A stretch of 64,000 bases of DNA from Rhizobium herbae (GCF_019511375.1 NZ_JAEUAO010000001.1:806001-870000), one strand, 5' to 3'; positions 8,623-16,953 are shown, numbered from the stretch's first letter. Made by a program: numbers and translations. Notes: generated by a model from the sequence alone, not told the origin.

Positions 8623-9087
8623 TCAGGCCGCCTGCGCCAGTTCGTCGGCAATGACCGTGTCGAGGTTGAGGAAGCAGACCATGGTCTTTTCCAGTGCGAC
8701 GATACCGCGGCAGAAGGCGCGCTGTGCCTCCGGAATGATCTCCGGCGCCGGCTGCAGGTCCTCGCTCTTGATGGTCATCATGTCGGAGACCTGCTCGACC
8801 AGAAGCCCAACCAGCTTGCCGGCGATATCGGTGACGATGATTGCCGAGCGCTCCGACGGCTCGGTCATCTTCATGCCGAGGCGGCAGGCCATGTCGATGA
8901 CCGGGATGACAGCGCCGCGCAGGTTGATGAGGCCGAGCACATAGGGCGGCGTATGCGGCATCGGCGTCACCGGCGCCCAGCCGCGAATTTCGCGGATCGC
9001 CATGATGTCGATGCAGAACTCCTGATCGCCCAAGTGAAACGAAACGATTTCGAGATAGGCACCGGACTGCTTGATTGCGTTTGACAT
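8623..9087 (-). CDS. cheW: CheW-type chemotaxis adaptor
   Basis: This 154-residue protein is a single CheW domain with the conserved strands QEFCIDIMAIREIRGW, the MPHTPPYVLGLINLRGAVIPVIDM core and VGLLVEQVSDM. CheW links chemoreceptors to the CheA kinase. The start codon lies 2 bp after the stop of the receptor gene upstream, so the two are co-transcribed and probably translationally coupled. CheA and CheY are not in the window, so this is an outlying receptor/adaptor module rather than the main che operon. Confidence 0.95.
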   Translation of the reverse strand: MSNAIKQSGAYLEIVSFHLGDQEFCIDIMAIREIRGWAPVTPMPHTPPYVLGLINLRGAVIPVIDMACRLGMKMTEPSERSAIIVTDIAGKLVGLLVEQVSDMMTIKSEDLQPAPEIIPEAQRAFCRGIVALEKTMVCFLNLDTVIADELAQAA

Positions 9088-9089
9088 GA

Positions 9090-11066
9090 TCAGAACTCTT
9101 CCCAGTTTTCAGCGGACCCCGATGCCTTCAGCACGGACGACGCAGGGCTGTTAAAGGCGCCCGCCAGCTTGCCCATCAAGGCCTTGGCGGGAGATGGCGC
9201 GGGCCGCGCCGTGGCCGATGTGGCGACGCGAACCGGTTGACGGATTTGCGGGGCGGACACGCCGCCACCGAGCTTGAACTGTCCGATCAGTGCGGTCAGG
9301 CCTTCGGCATCCTGTGCCAGCGTATGGCTGGCGGCATTGGTCTGCTCGACCATCGCCGCATTCTGCTGGGTCATCTGGTCCAGTTGGCCGATGGCGGTAT
9401 TGATTTCCTGAAGACCTGTCGACTGCTCGCGGGCGGCCATGACGATCGAGGTCATGTGCTCGTTGATGCGCACCACATCCGTACCGATACGGCCGAGCGC
9501 CTCGCCGGTTTCCTGCACCAGGCGTACGCCTGTTCCGACTTCAGCGCTGGAGCGCCCGACCAGAACCTTGATATCCTTGGCAGCACCCGCTGCCCGCTGG
9601 GCGAGCTCGCGCACTTCCTGAGCCACCACGGCAAACCCCTTGCCCGCTTCGCCGGCACGGGCAGCCTCGACACCGGCATTCAGCGCAAGCAGGTTGGTCT
9701 GGAAGGCTATCTCGTCGATGACGTTGATGATCTTGCCGATTTCAGACGATGCGTTTTCGATCCGGGCCATGGCTTCGACCGCCTCGCGAACGATACGCCC
9801 CGATTCCTCCGCATTGGTACGCGTCTCGCCGACCATCTGGCTCGCCTCCTCGGCGCGCTGGGTGGCGGTGCGCACCGTGACGGTGATCTGGTCGAGCGCT
9901 GCCGAGGTTTCTTCGAGGGAGGCTGCCTGTTGCTCGGTTCGCTTGGCGAGATCGTCGGCGGCGCCGCGCATCTGCTGGCTGTTTGACTGGATCGAGCTGC
10001 TGTTTTCGCGGACGCTGGCAAGCACGCTCTGCAGCTTTTCGACCGTGTGATTGAAATCGAGGCGCAGAGTTTCGAGATCTCCGCGGAACGGCTGGTCGAT
10101 CGTTGCCGTCAGATTGCCTTCGGAGAGGCGGTTCAGACCCTGCCCAAGCGCGGCAACCGCGGCCTGCACCTGCCGGGCCTCTTCCGCACGAGCTGCTTCA
10201 CCCGCCGCGCGCTCGGCTTCATTTTCGCTGCGGCTGGCAGCAGCCGAGAGTTCAAGATCGCGCTTTTCGACGGCAGCTGCCCTAAACATCTCGACGGAAC
10301 GGGCCATTTCACCGATCTCGTCGCTGCGATTGACCGCCTCTACTGCAGTTTCATAGTCGCCTTCCAGGATGCGCAGCATGCTGTCGCGCACGACAAAAAC
10401 CCCCCGGCGAAGCACGTTGCCGTGGAAATAGAGCATGCCCAGCAGCGACCCCATGGCAAAGAGCCCAACGACGACCTGGAACAGGAGGGATTCGTGCGAG
10501 CGCTCCGTTGCATCGGCGACGCGCGCAGCCAGCGCCAGGCCAGCCTCTTCATAAAGTTTTCCAAGCGACACGGCCATGCGCTCGCCGGCGCCATCAATCG
10601 TATCGTCTATCGCAACGTAGGCATCCGCGGGAGCGCCCTCTTCCACCATTTTCTTCAGATCGACCCCAATGGCCTTGGTGATCTCGGCGAGATCGGCCTC
10701 GAATGACGCCATGATCTCCGGCTTACCGAGTGATGCGGCCAGTTCTATTGCGGCCGGCTTCCCGGCCTCCAGCACTGAGGTAAAATCAGCAATCGCCTTC
10801 AGCCGTTCCGGCGCGACCTGGCGCTCTTCGCGATCGACGATCGTATCCATCGCCACCAAGGTCAGCTCGACGCTGGCAAGCCGCATGGTCCCGGCGTTCT
10901 TGATGGCATCCTGCGCGATGATGGCGTTGTCGAGCGCTTGGCTGACATGCGAATTCTGATACCAGCCAACAGCCAGCATCGAGCCAAAGCCGATGAAGGC
11001 AGCCAACCCCAGAGTGCCGAGTCGCTGGCTGACGGAAAGTTTACGGTCGAGTTTTGCAGACGTCAT
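9090..11066 (-). CDS. Methyl-accepting chemotaxis protein with a C-terminal CheR-tether pentapeptide
   Basis: The ATG at 11066 gives 658 residues. The order is TM1 (about 18-36), an all-helical periplasmic sensor of about 160 residues, TM2 (about 200-222), a HAMP domain, a second HAMP-like/coiled-coil segment, and the cytoplasmic signalling domain. The hairpin tip is nearly canonical (IIDEIAFQTNLLALNAGVEAARAGE-type, read in pieces), followed by a methylation helix. The protein ends in NWEEF, close to the NWETF pentapeptide that tethers CheR/CheB in enteric high-abundance receptors. An upstream in-frame start (11162) would add 32 residues with no membrane or domain logic and is rejected. The ligand is unknown. 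It forms an operon with cheW. Confidence 0.93.
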   Translation of the reverse strand: MTSAKLDRKLSVSQRLGTLGLAAFIGFGSMLAVGWYQNSHVSQALDNAIIAQDAIKNAGTMRLASVELTLVAMDTIVDREERQVAPERLKAIADFTSVLEAGKPAAIELAASLGKPEIMASFEADLAEITKAIGVDLKKMVEEGAPADAYVAIDDTIDGAGERMAVSLGKLYEEAGLALAARVADATERSHESLLFQVVVGLFAMGSLLGMLYFHGNVLRRGVFVVRDSMLRILEGDYETAVEAVNRSDEIGEMARSVEMFRAAAVEKRDLELSAAASRSENEAERAAGEAARAEEARQVQAAVAALGQGLNRLSEGNLTATIDQPFRGDLETLRLDFNHTVEKLQSVLASVRENSSSIQSNSQQMRGAADDLAKRTEQQAASLEETSAALDQITVTVRTATQRAEEASQMVGETRTNAEESGRIVREAVEAMARIENASSEIGKIINVIDEIAFQTNLLALNAGVEAARAGEAGKGFAVVAQEVRELAQRAAGAAKDIKVLVGRSSAEVGTGVRLVQETGEALGRIGTDVVRINEHMTSIVMAAREQSTGLQEINTAIGQLDQMTQQNAAMVEQTNAASHTLAQDAEGLTALIGQFKLGGGVSAPQIRQPVRVATSATARPAPSPAKALMGKLAGAFNSPASSVLKASGSAENWEEF

Positions 11067-11215
11067 ACAGTATCCAGTTCGTGAGGCGGCAGCGAGCGTC
11101 GCGCGCGCAGGAAAAGGGAGCGATGATGCGGGAAACGGGCTGAAGCAAACCGGCGACGTCATGTCGGCAAGGGGTCAGGCACCCCTCCACGCGCTTAGAA
11201 CATGGCAAACACAAA

Positions 11216-11231
11216 TTAACCATTCGCTAAA
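11216..11231. promoter_or_regulatory. Candidate CtrA site upstream of the mcp-cheW operon
   Basis: The sequence TTAACCAT at 11216-11223 equals the 8-base CtrA-associated motif. Extended, it reads TTAA, seven bases, CTAA, close to the TTAA-N7-TTAA full box. It lies 150 bp upstream of the receptor start. Control of motility and chemotaxis genes by CtrA is established in several alphaproteobacteria; its use here is inference. Confidence 0.4.
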
Positions 11232-11329
11232 ATGAGGACCGAATTCTCGCGATCCGAAGGGCTTGGACCGCGCTCCAAACGTGCTCTCCACACCTTTCAA
11301 TCTTCGACGCTGCCGGGTAACATGGCGGC

Positions 11330-11488
11330 ATGCAGGACAATGCGAAAAAGCACCCGCCAACCCTGATGGTCACCGCCCTTGCCGGCGGGGGCGTCCTTCT
11401 GCTTCTCGGCGCTTTTCTCGGATGGATCGTCCAGGGGCCGGCAATCTTCCTGACCATGGCCGAAAACGGCCTTTCCTGGTGCTTCTGA
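11330..11488 (+). CDS. Small single-span membrane protein (52 residues) upstream of SCO1
   Basis: The frame from the ATG at 11330 to the TGA at 11488 encodes 52 residues: a short charged N-terminus (MQDNAKKHPP), one membrane helix (about 13-33, rich in Leu/Gly/Ala with a Trp), and a tail ending GLSWCF. I recall short rhizobial proteins with the same layout and SWC ending, but I cannot name a function. It is 103 bp upstream of the SCO1 gene on the same strand, so a joint role at the membrane near cytochrome oxidase or copper handling is possible. No strong Shine-Dalgarno sequence is visible. Confidence 0.6.
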   Translation: MQDNAKKHPPTLMVTALAGGGVLLLLGAFLGWIVQGPAIFLTMAENGLSWCF

Positions 11489-11591
11489 TCCTGCCTGCCG
11501 CATATTGACGCTGGCCACCCGAATGTTTGCAACCTGCGGTCCGAAGGTCTATCTGGGGCATGAATATTGGTTATATGGACCGGACATCATC

Positions 11592-12191
11592 ATGAAAGCA
11601 CTTCGCATCGTCCTTTGGGCTGCCGTCGCCATCGTCGCTTCTGCCCTCGGCTGGATGACCTATCAGATGACCGCCTCGAAAGACCAGATCGCGGCCGGTC
11701 CTTTCGGCGTGCCATTCGAGCTCGTCTCCCAGACCGGCCAACCGATTTCCGAGAAGGCTTTCACCGGCAAGCCGACGGCTTTGTTCTTCGGCTTCACCCA
11801 TTGCCCGGAGGTCTGCCCGACGACCCTGTTCGAATTGAACGGCTGGTTGGAAAAGGTCGATCCGGAGGGCACCAAGCTGCAGGCCTATTTCATCAGCGTC
11901 GATCCCGAACGCGATACGCCTGAAGTCCTTGGCCAGTATGTCTCGAACGTTTCCAAGCGAATCACCGGCATTTCCGGTCAGCCGGACAAGGTGATGGAGA
12001 TGATCAAGGGGTTCCGGGTCTACGCCAAGAAAATCCCGCTGGACGAGAAGAAGCCGGACGGCGATTATACGATGGACCACACCGCCTCCGTTTTCCTTCT
12101 CGATTCCGAAGGCAAATTCACCGGCACGATCGCTTACGGCGAAAATCCGGACACCGCGGTGAAGAAGCTGGAAAATCTGCTCAAGACATAA
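11592..12191 (+). CDS. SCO1/SenC family copper chaperone
   Basis: The ATG at 11592 gives 199 residues: an N-terminal membrane anchor (about 4-22) and a periplasmic thioredoxin-like SCO domain. The copper-binding CPEVCPTT motif (CxxxC) lies in FFGFTHCPEVCPTT near 74-81, and the distal His ligand is in YTMDHTASVFLLD. SCO proteins deliver copper to the CuA centre of cytochrome c oxidase or act as thiol reductants. The gene is followed after 18 bp by an FAD monooxygenase gene and preceded by the 52-residue membrane protein; the oxidase itself is not in the window. An upstream start at 11505 would place the anchor unusually deep. Confidence 0.93.
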   Translation: MKALRIVLWAAVAIVASALGWMTYQMTASKDQIAAGPFGVPFELVSQTGQPISEKAFTGKPTALFFGFTHCPEVCPTTLFELNGWLEKVDPEGTKLQAYFISVDPERDTPEVLGQYVSNVSKRITGISGQPDKVMEMIKGFRVYAKKIPLDEKKPDGDYTMDHTASVFLLDSEGKFTGTIAYGENPDTAVKKLENLLKT

Positions 12192-12209
12192 GATCGCCGC
12201 GAGGGGCCG

Positions 12210-13340
12210 ATGGGGGAGCGCACCGGAAGGTCAATTCTGATTGCCGGCGCGGGGCCCACCGGACTTGCTCTGGCGCTCGAACTGGCGCGGCGCGGCTATC
12301 GACCCCGTCTGGTGGCAAACGCCCCCGGACCGGCACCGATCAACGAGAGCCGGGCGCTCGGTATCAACGCCAGAACCCTGACGCTTCTTGAAGCTTGCGG
12401 CGCCGCGCCCCTCATCCTGGCCGAGGCCCGGCGCCTGACCGAATTCAGGATATCTTCGGCAGGCAAGTCGCTGCTGACGATCGACACCGAAAAGTTCCGC
12501 GGCCCCTATTGCCCGATCTACGCATTGCCACAGGGCCAGACGGAGCGATTGCTGCTCCAGCGGCTGTCGGCTGTCGGCATCAGGCCTGAATGGTCAACGC
12601 ACCTTCAGGCGGTGTCCGGCGATGTCAGGGACCCGATCGTGACGCTTCTGCACGCGGACGGCGGGGCAGAGACGGTGCTGCCGGACGTGTTGATCGGTGC
12701 GGACGGGGCCCATTCCGCCGTGCGCAAGGCCTGCGGCTTCGCTTTTCCAGGCGATGCGATCGCAGGCCGGTTCTTTCTCGCCGATTACCGCTATTCCCAG
12801 CCAGTCGATACCAGTTTCGTCCAGATGAATTTCCTCAATCCGGGCGTGCTCGGCCGCCTGCCGGTGTGCGAAGACAAGCTGCGCTACGTATCGACGATCG
12901 AGGATTTCGAAACGCGCATCGATCATCCGGCTACGGTCCTGGAACGGACATGGGCATCGGACTTCACCATCAGTTTCCGCCATGTCGAAGCGATGAGCCG
13001 CGGCAATGTCTTTCTTGCCGGCGATGCCGCCCACGTGCATTCGCCGGCAGGCGCGCGGGGCATGAACCTCGGCATCGAGGACGCCTGCTGGCTCGCCTGG
13101 CTGATCTCCGAAGGACGCGAACAGGACTATTCCAGCCTGAGAATGCCCGTCGTCAAAACCGTGCTCAGGGAGACGCGGCGCAACACCACCTTCATCACCC
13201 TGAAGAATCCCCTGCTGACCGGTCTACGTTCCCTGCTGATGCCGCTGTTGACCAGCATTCCCGGCTTCTCCGCCGCGGCGCTGCGCAATGTTTCTGGCCA
13301 GGATACGCCACCGCCACCCTGGATTCCCGACGCCAGGTAG
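12210..13340 (+). CDS. FAD-dependent aromatic-ring-type monooxygenase
   Basis: The 376-residue protein belongs to the PHBH-like flavoprotein hydroxylases. It has an N-terminal GxGxxG dinucleotide fold (ILIAGAGPTGLALA), a DG-type motif in DVLIGADGAHSAVR, and the second FAD motif GNVFLAGDAAHVHSPAGARGMN. No thioredoxin-like C-terminal extension is present, so it is one of the shorter members. Substrate cannot be read from the sequence; phenolic compounds are usual. It starts 18 bp after the SCO1 gene with a GAGGGG ribosome-binding site, so they may share a transcript. The C-terminus contains two hydrophobic stretches (about 335-360). Confidence 0.88.
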   Translation: MGERTGRSILIAGAGPTGLALALELARRGYRPRLVANAPGPAPINESRALGINARTLTLLEACGAAPLILAEARRLTEFRISSAGKSLLTIDTEKFRGPYCPIYALPQGQTERLLLQRLSAVGIRPEWSTHLQAVSGDVRDPIVTLLHADGGAETVLPDVLIGADGAHSAVRKACGFAFPGDAIAGRFFLADYRYSQPVDTSFVQMNFLNPGVLGRLPVCEDKLRYVSTIEDFETRIDHPATVLERTWASDFTISFRHVEAMSRGNVFLAGDAAHVHSPAGARGMNLGIEDACWLAWLISEGREQDYSSLRMPVVKTVLRETRRNTTFITLKNPLLTGLRSLLMPLLTSIPGFSAAALRNVSGQDTPPPPWIPDAR

Positions 13341-13411
13341 TCCTGCGCTTTACCTTTGATCGGCGGGCATGCTAGAGCGCGCAGGCCGCCCGCCTATCAA
13401 GGATCAAGACA

Positions 13412-14290
13412 TTGAGCGATCTTCGCCTGTTCATCACCACGACCGAAAAGCAGTCGGAAGTCATCATGGACCTGATGACCGAAGCGTTCGAGGATGACGG
13501 CTACGCCATCGCCACGATGGAGATGGATGAAAAGAAAGACATCTGGGAGGCGTCGCTCTACATCGATTTCGACGAGGAAGACGAGATGCGGGCGCGCTTC
13601 GCCGAAGTCGTCGCTCCACATTTTCCCGATGCGACGATCGAGCGGGAAGTCCTTCCCGACGTCGACTGGATCGCCAAGTCGCTGGAGGGCCTCTCGCCGG
13701 TGCGCGCCGGCCGTTTCCTCGTGCACGGCTCGCACGACCGCGACAAGGTGCGGGTCAACGACATCGCCATCGAGATCGATGCCGGGCAGGCGTTCGGCAC
13801 CGGCCACCACGGCACGACGGCGGGCTGCCTCGAAGTCATCGAAACAGTGATGCGCGCCCGCAAGGTCCGCAACGCGCTCGATCTCGGCACCGGCAGCGGC
13901 GTCCTGGCGATCGCGGCGCGCAAGCTGAAGCCCATTCCGGTCCTTGCAACCGACATCGACCCGATCGCCACACGTGTCGCCGCCGAGAATGTGCGCCGCA
14001 ACGGCATCGCCACCGGCATCACCACCATTACCGCTCCCGGGTTCCACTCGCCGGCCTTCGCCGCCCATGGTCCCTTCGACCTGATCATCGCCAACATCCT
14101 TGCCCGCCCGCTGATCAAGATGGCGCCGCAACTTGCCGGCCATTTGGCGCCCCGCGGCTCGGTCATCCTGTCGGGCATCCTGGCATCGCAGCGCTGGAAG
14201 GTGCTGTCGGCCTATAATGGCCAGCATCTGCGCCATGTCCGCACCATCTGGCGCAATGGCTGGGTGACGATCCATCTCGACCGTCCCTGA
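13412..14290 (+). CDS. prmA: Ribosomal protein L11 methyltransferase
   Basis: PrmA trimethylates ribosomal protein L11 using SAM. The 292-residue protein has the N-terminal substrate-recognition domain (about 1-100) and a Rossmann methyltransferase domain with QAFGTGHHGTT, the SAM motif ALDLGTGSGVLAIAA, and the FDLIIANILARPL motif, all typical of PrmA. The start is a TTG at 13412, chosen because MSDLRLFITTTE matches the usual N-terminus and an AAGGA sequence stands 9 bases upstream; the next ATG would cut off the first strand. A bidirectional terminator follows 29 bp after the stop. Confidence 0.95.
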   Translation: MSDLRLFITTTEKQSEVIMDLMTEAFEDDGYAIATMEMDEKKDIWEASLYIDFDEEDEMRARFAEVVAPHFPDATIEREVLPDVDWIAKSLEGLSPVRAGRFLVHGSHDRDKVRVNDIAIEIDAGQAFGTGHHGTTAGCLEVIETVMRARKVRNALDLGTGSGVLAIAARKLKPIPVLATDIDPIATRVAAENVRRNGIATGITTITAPGFHSPAFAAHGPFDLIIANILARPLIKMAPQLAGHLAPRGSVILSGILASQRWKVLSAYNGQHLRHVRTIWRNGWVTIHLDRP

Positions 14291-14319
14291 CGGGTGGCAT
14301 TTTAAACGTCCGAACAATG

Positions 14320-14356
14320 AAAAACCCGCCTGTCCGTCATGGACAAGCGGGTTTTT
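14320..14356. terminator. Bidirectional terminator shared by prmA and the minus-strand sRNA
   Basis: A long inverted repeat (AAAAACCCGC … GCGGGTTTTT with inner TGTCC/GGACA arms) has an A-run on the left and a T-run on the right. It can end prmA transcripts on the plus strand and the sRNA on the minus strand. Confidence 0.85.
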
Positions 14357-14567
14357 CAAAACAAAGGCGATGCCGAAGCACCGCCCGCTGACCGGCAAGC
14401 CGGTCATGTCCGCGAGCTTGAGGAGGAGGAGCGCTCAAGCGGACCCTTCATGATCTGAAATTGGCCACCCGGAGGGAGGAGGAGAAGGGCGACCAACCAT
14501 ATACAGACCATGCAGCTCTTGCCTTTCGGCATTCGCGTGAACAACAGACCTGCGTCCGTGTTCGTTG
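14320..14567 (-). ncRNA. Candidate trans-acting sRNA of the alpha-r14/cuckoo type with anti-Shine-Dalgarno loops
   Basis: On the minus strand three hairpins stand in a row before the terminator. Hairpin 1 (14495-14462) has a 9-bp stem with two G-U pairs and a 16-base loop containing CCTCCTCCC. Hairpin 2 (14440-14416) has a perfect 7-bp stem (GCTTGAG/CTCAAGC) and a loop/stem edge containing CTCCTCCTCCT. Hairpin 3 (14405-14390) is GACCGGC/GCCGGTC around two bases. The terminator at 14356-14320 ends in a T-run. Hairpins exposing CCUCCUCCC are the hallmark of the alpha-r14 or cuckoo sRNA family of Rhizobiales, which can pair with ribosome-binding sites. The 5' end is inferred from a promoter at 14602-14574 and could be nearer 14510. 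A 43-codon open frame inside has no ribosome-binding site. Confidence 0.7.
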
Positions 14568-14573
14568 AGCGGG

Positions 14574-14602
14574 TTTATAGACTATTTGTGAAATGGGTCT
14601 AG
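14574..14602 (-). promoter_or_regulatory. Predicted sigma-70-type promoter of the sRNA
   Basis: On the minus strand CTAGAC (14602-14597), a 17-base spacer and TATAAA (14579-14574) resemble the alphaproteobacterial CTTGAC-N17-CTATAT consensus. Transcription would start near 14567 and run into the sRNA hairpins. Confidence 0.45.
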
Positions 14603-14677
14603 GTGCATTGCAGCATGGGAGCCATGCACACGACGCATAAGTATGATAATTGTGACGGTTCAGACGCTGGAGGACAG

Positions 14678-14906
14678 ATGCTGGCGACAATCCTACCTCT
14701 CATCGGCCTGATGCTCATCGTCTGGGCTCTGGGCGCGGTTCTCTGGTCGATGCGTCGGGGAAAAAGGCAAAGCGGGACCAAATGGCCCGCCCTACCCCGT
14801 CATCAACGCCTCGGAAGAGGAGATGCAACGCCGGCTCGACGATCGCTGGTCGCAGAACAATCAACGGCTGACATCGGAGGTTATCCGCAAATTCCTTGAC
14901 GGCTAG
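14678..14906 (+). pseudogene. Small membrane protein gene with an apparent +1 frameshift
   Basis: An ATG at 14678 follows a strong GGAGG ribosome-binding site and encodes one membrane helix (MLATILPLIGLMLIV…SMRR, about 24 residues). In this frame the rest reads as unlikely sequence. From about 14757 the next frame encodes GPPYPVINASEEEMQRRLDD, then RWSQNNQRLTSEVIRKF and a TAG at 14904-14906, which looks protein-like. Removing one G from the GGGG at 14757-14760 joins both halves into a 75-residue membrane protein with a soluble amphipathic tail. The cause could be a real mutation, a sequence error in the G4A5 run, or recoding. I do not recognise the family. Confidence 0.5.
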
Positions 14907-14944
14907 GCAGGAAACACGGGCTTTCGCAGCTTCGCCTGTTTCCT

Positions 14945-15043
14945 CTACAGCGCCGCGCGTCTTACAAGACGCGCAAAGGGACTTTGAATTGCTGCGTGGT
15001 TTTGTCCTTGAATCGGCCAGGATTTAAGGAAACATGCAGTAGG
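14945..15043. repeat. Rhizobial intergenic repeat, copy 1
   Basis: This unit starts CTACAGCGCCGCGCGTC, has a short palindrome (GCGTC…GACGC), then a GAATTGCTGC block and ends ATGCAGTAGG. A second copy with the same blocks lies at 20036-20144. It is the type of short repeat scattered between genes in rhizobial genomes. It ends 74 bp upstream of the aminopeptidase P gene. Confidence 0.75.
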
Positions 15044-15117
15044 GTGCCCGCAGCCTTTCAGGAATCGGTCCTTTCGCCAGGGCTCCTCTTGGGACCGACC
15101 CATCGCAGGAAAATCAG

Positions 15118-16953
15118 ATGTTCCAGTCTTTCGAAGTCACCTCCACTCCCCAGTTCGGCAAGGAGCGTGTCACAGCATTGCGCGCCGCGCTGGCCGCCCT
15201 GAACGTCGACGGCTTCCTCGTTCCCCGCGCCGACGAATTCCAGGGCGAATATGTCCCTGCGTCGGCCGAGCGCCTGTCCTGGCTGACGGGCTTCACCGGT
15301 TCCGCCGGCATCGCGCTCATCACGCAGGAGCAGGCGGTTGTCTTTGTGGATGGCCGTTACGTCACCCAACTCAGGGAGCAGGTGGACGGCACGGTGTTCG
15401 AAGGCGGCGACCTGGTCGGCGAACCGCCGCATCTCTGGCTTGAGCGGCACGGCAAGAAAGGTTTTCGCCTTGGCATCGACCCGTGGCTGCATACGGGCGC
15501 CGAGGTGCGCAAGCTCCAGAAGGCGCTCGAAGGACTAGGTGGCACGCTCGTGTTCCTCGACCACAATCCCCTTGACCGGCAGTGGGCTGACAGGCCCGCA
15601 GCGCCGCTCGGCCGCGTCAAGATCCAGCCGCTGGATCATGCCGGCGTGCTGGCCAAGGATAAGCTCGCGACAATGGCGCAGGACGTTGCCAAGGCCGACG
15701 CCAGCGCCGTGGTGCTGACCGACCCCTCGTCTATCGCCTGGACCTTTAACATCCGCGGCAGCGACGTGCCGCACACGCCGCATCCGCTGGCCCGCGCCAT
15801 CGTTCATGCCGATGGCAGGGCCGATCTGTTCCTCGACAAGCGCAAGACAGGTATCGAGGAGGAAGCCTATCTCACCCAGCTTGCGAACCTTGAGGCCCCC
15901 GCCTCGTTCGAGGATCGTGTCGCAGCGCTCGCAGCGACCGGCGCCAGGATCATGATCGATCCGGAGCACGCGCCCTTTGCGCTCGCCGAGCGCATCCGCG
16001 TGAGCGGCGGCACGGTGATCGAGGCGATCGACCCCGCCCGCCTGCCGCGCGCCCGCAAAAACGCGGCAGAACTCGAAGGCTCAGCCCGCGCCCACCTGCA
16101 GGACGGCGTGGCCATGGTCGAGTTCCTTGCGTGGCTCGATGGGACCCAACCCGGAACCATCACGGAAATTGCCGCGGTCGAAAAGCTGGAAGCCTGCCGC
16201 GCGGCTGTCGGCGAGCGGATGCAGAACCCGCTCAAGGACATTTCCTTCGACACGATCTCAGGCGCGGGCGAACATGCGGCGATCATGCACTACCGGGTGA
16301 CGACTGAGAGCAATCTGACCATTGCCGACGGAACGATGTTCCTGATCGATTCCGGCGGCCAATATGTCAACGGCACCACCGACATCACCCGCACCGTCGC
16401 GATCGGCACCGTGCCGGAAGAACAGCGACGTTTCTTCACGCTGGTCCTGAAGGGGATGATTGCCATCAGCCTCGCCCGCTTTCCCAAGGGCTCTCGCGGC
16501 GTCGACCTCGATCCGCTGGCCCGTATCGCGCTTTGGAAAGCCGGGGCCGATTTCGCCCACGGCACCGGCCACGGAGTCGGCTCCTATCTCTCGGTGCATG
16601 AAGGGCCGCAACGCATTTCGCGTGCCTCAACGCAGGAACTGCTGCCCGGCATGATCCTGTCGAACGAGCCCGGTTATTACCGCCCCGGCGCCTTCGGCAT
16701 CCGTATCGAAAATCTCGTGCATGTGCTGGAGCCAACCTCGATCGAGGGTGGCGACCTGCCGATGCTCGGCTTCGAGACGCTGACCTTCTGCCCGATCGAC
16801 CGGCGTCTGGTCGTGACCAGCCTGCTGACGGACGAGGAACTCGCCTGGCTGAACGCCTATCACGCCGAGACGCACGAAAAACTGTCGCCGCTGATCGCGG
16901 ACGAAAAAGTGCTGGAGTGGTTGAAGGCGGCGACGGCGTCGCTGGAGCGATAA
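15118..16953 (+). CDS. pepP: Aminopeptidase P family protein (Xaa-Pro aminopeptidase, M24B)
   Basis: The 611-residue length and three-part layout (two creatinase-like N-terminal domains to about residue 310, then the pita-bread catalytic domain) match the long eukaryote-like aminopeptidase P group found in rhizobia. The metal ligands are visible in order: Asp in LIDSGGQY, Asp in NGTTDITRT, His in HGTGHGVGSYLSVHEGP, Glu in LSNEPGYY, and Glu in GIRIENLVHV. It removes N-terminal residues preceding proline in the cytoplasm. The ATG has an AGGA ribosome-binding site. No operon partner is evident. Confidence 0.93.
   Translation: MFQSFEVTSTPQFGKERVTALRAALAALNVDGFLVPRADEFQGEYVPASAERLSWLTGFTGSAGIALITQEQAVVFVDGRYVTQLREQVDGTVFEGGDLVGEPPHLWLERHGKKGFRLGIDPWLHTGAEVRKLQKALEGLGGTLVFLDHNPLDRQWADRPAAPLGRVKIQPLDHAGVLAKDKLATMAQDVAKADASAVVLTDPSSIAWTFNIRGSDVPHTPHPLARAIVHADGRADLFLDKRKTGIEEEAYLTQLANLEAPASFEDRVAALAATGARIMIDPEHAPFALAERIRVSGGTVIEAIDPARLPRARKNAAELEGSARAHLQDGVAMVEFLAWLDGTQPGTITEIAAVEKLEACRAAVGERMQNPLKDISFDTISGAGEHAAIMHYRVTTESNLTIADGTMFLIDSGGQYVNGTTDITRTVAIGTVPEEQRRFFTLVLKGMIAISLARFPKGSRGVDLDPLARIALWKAGADFAHGTGHGVGSYLSVHEGPQRISRASTQELLPGMILSNEPGYYRPGAFGIRIENLVHVLEPTSIEGGDLPMLGFETLTFCPIDRRLVVTSLLTDEELAWLNAYHAETHEKLSPLIADEKVLEWLKAATASLER

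Noticed and set aside
14414-14545. A 43-codon open frame (starting MPKGKSCMVC) within the sRNA
   Set aside because: No Shine-Dalgarno sequence precedes it, and the CU-rich loops explain its Leu- and Ser-rich codons better than coding does.
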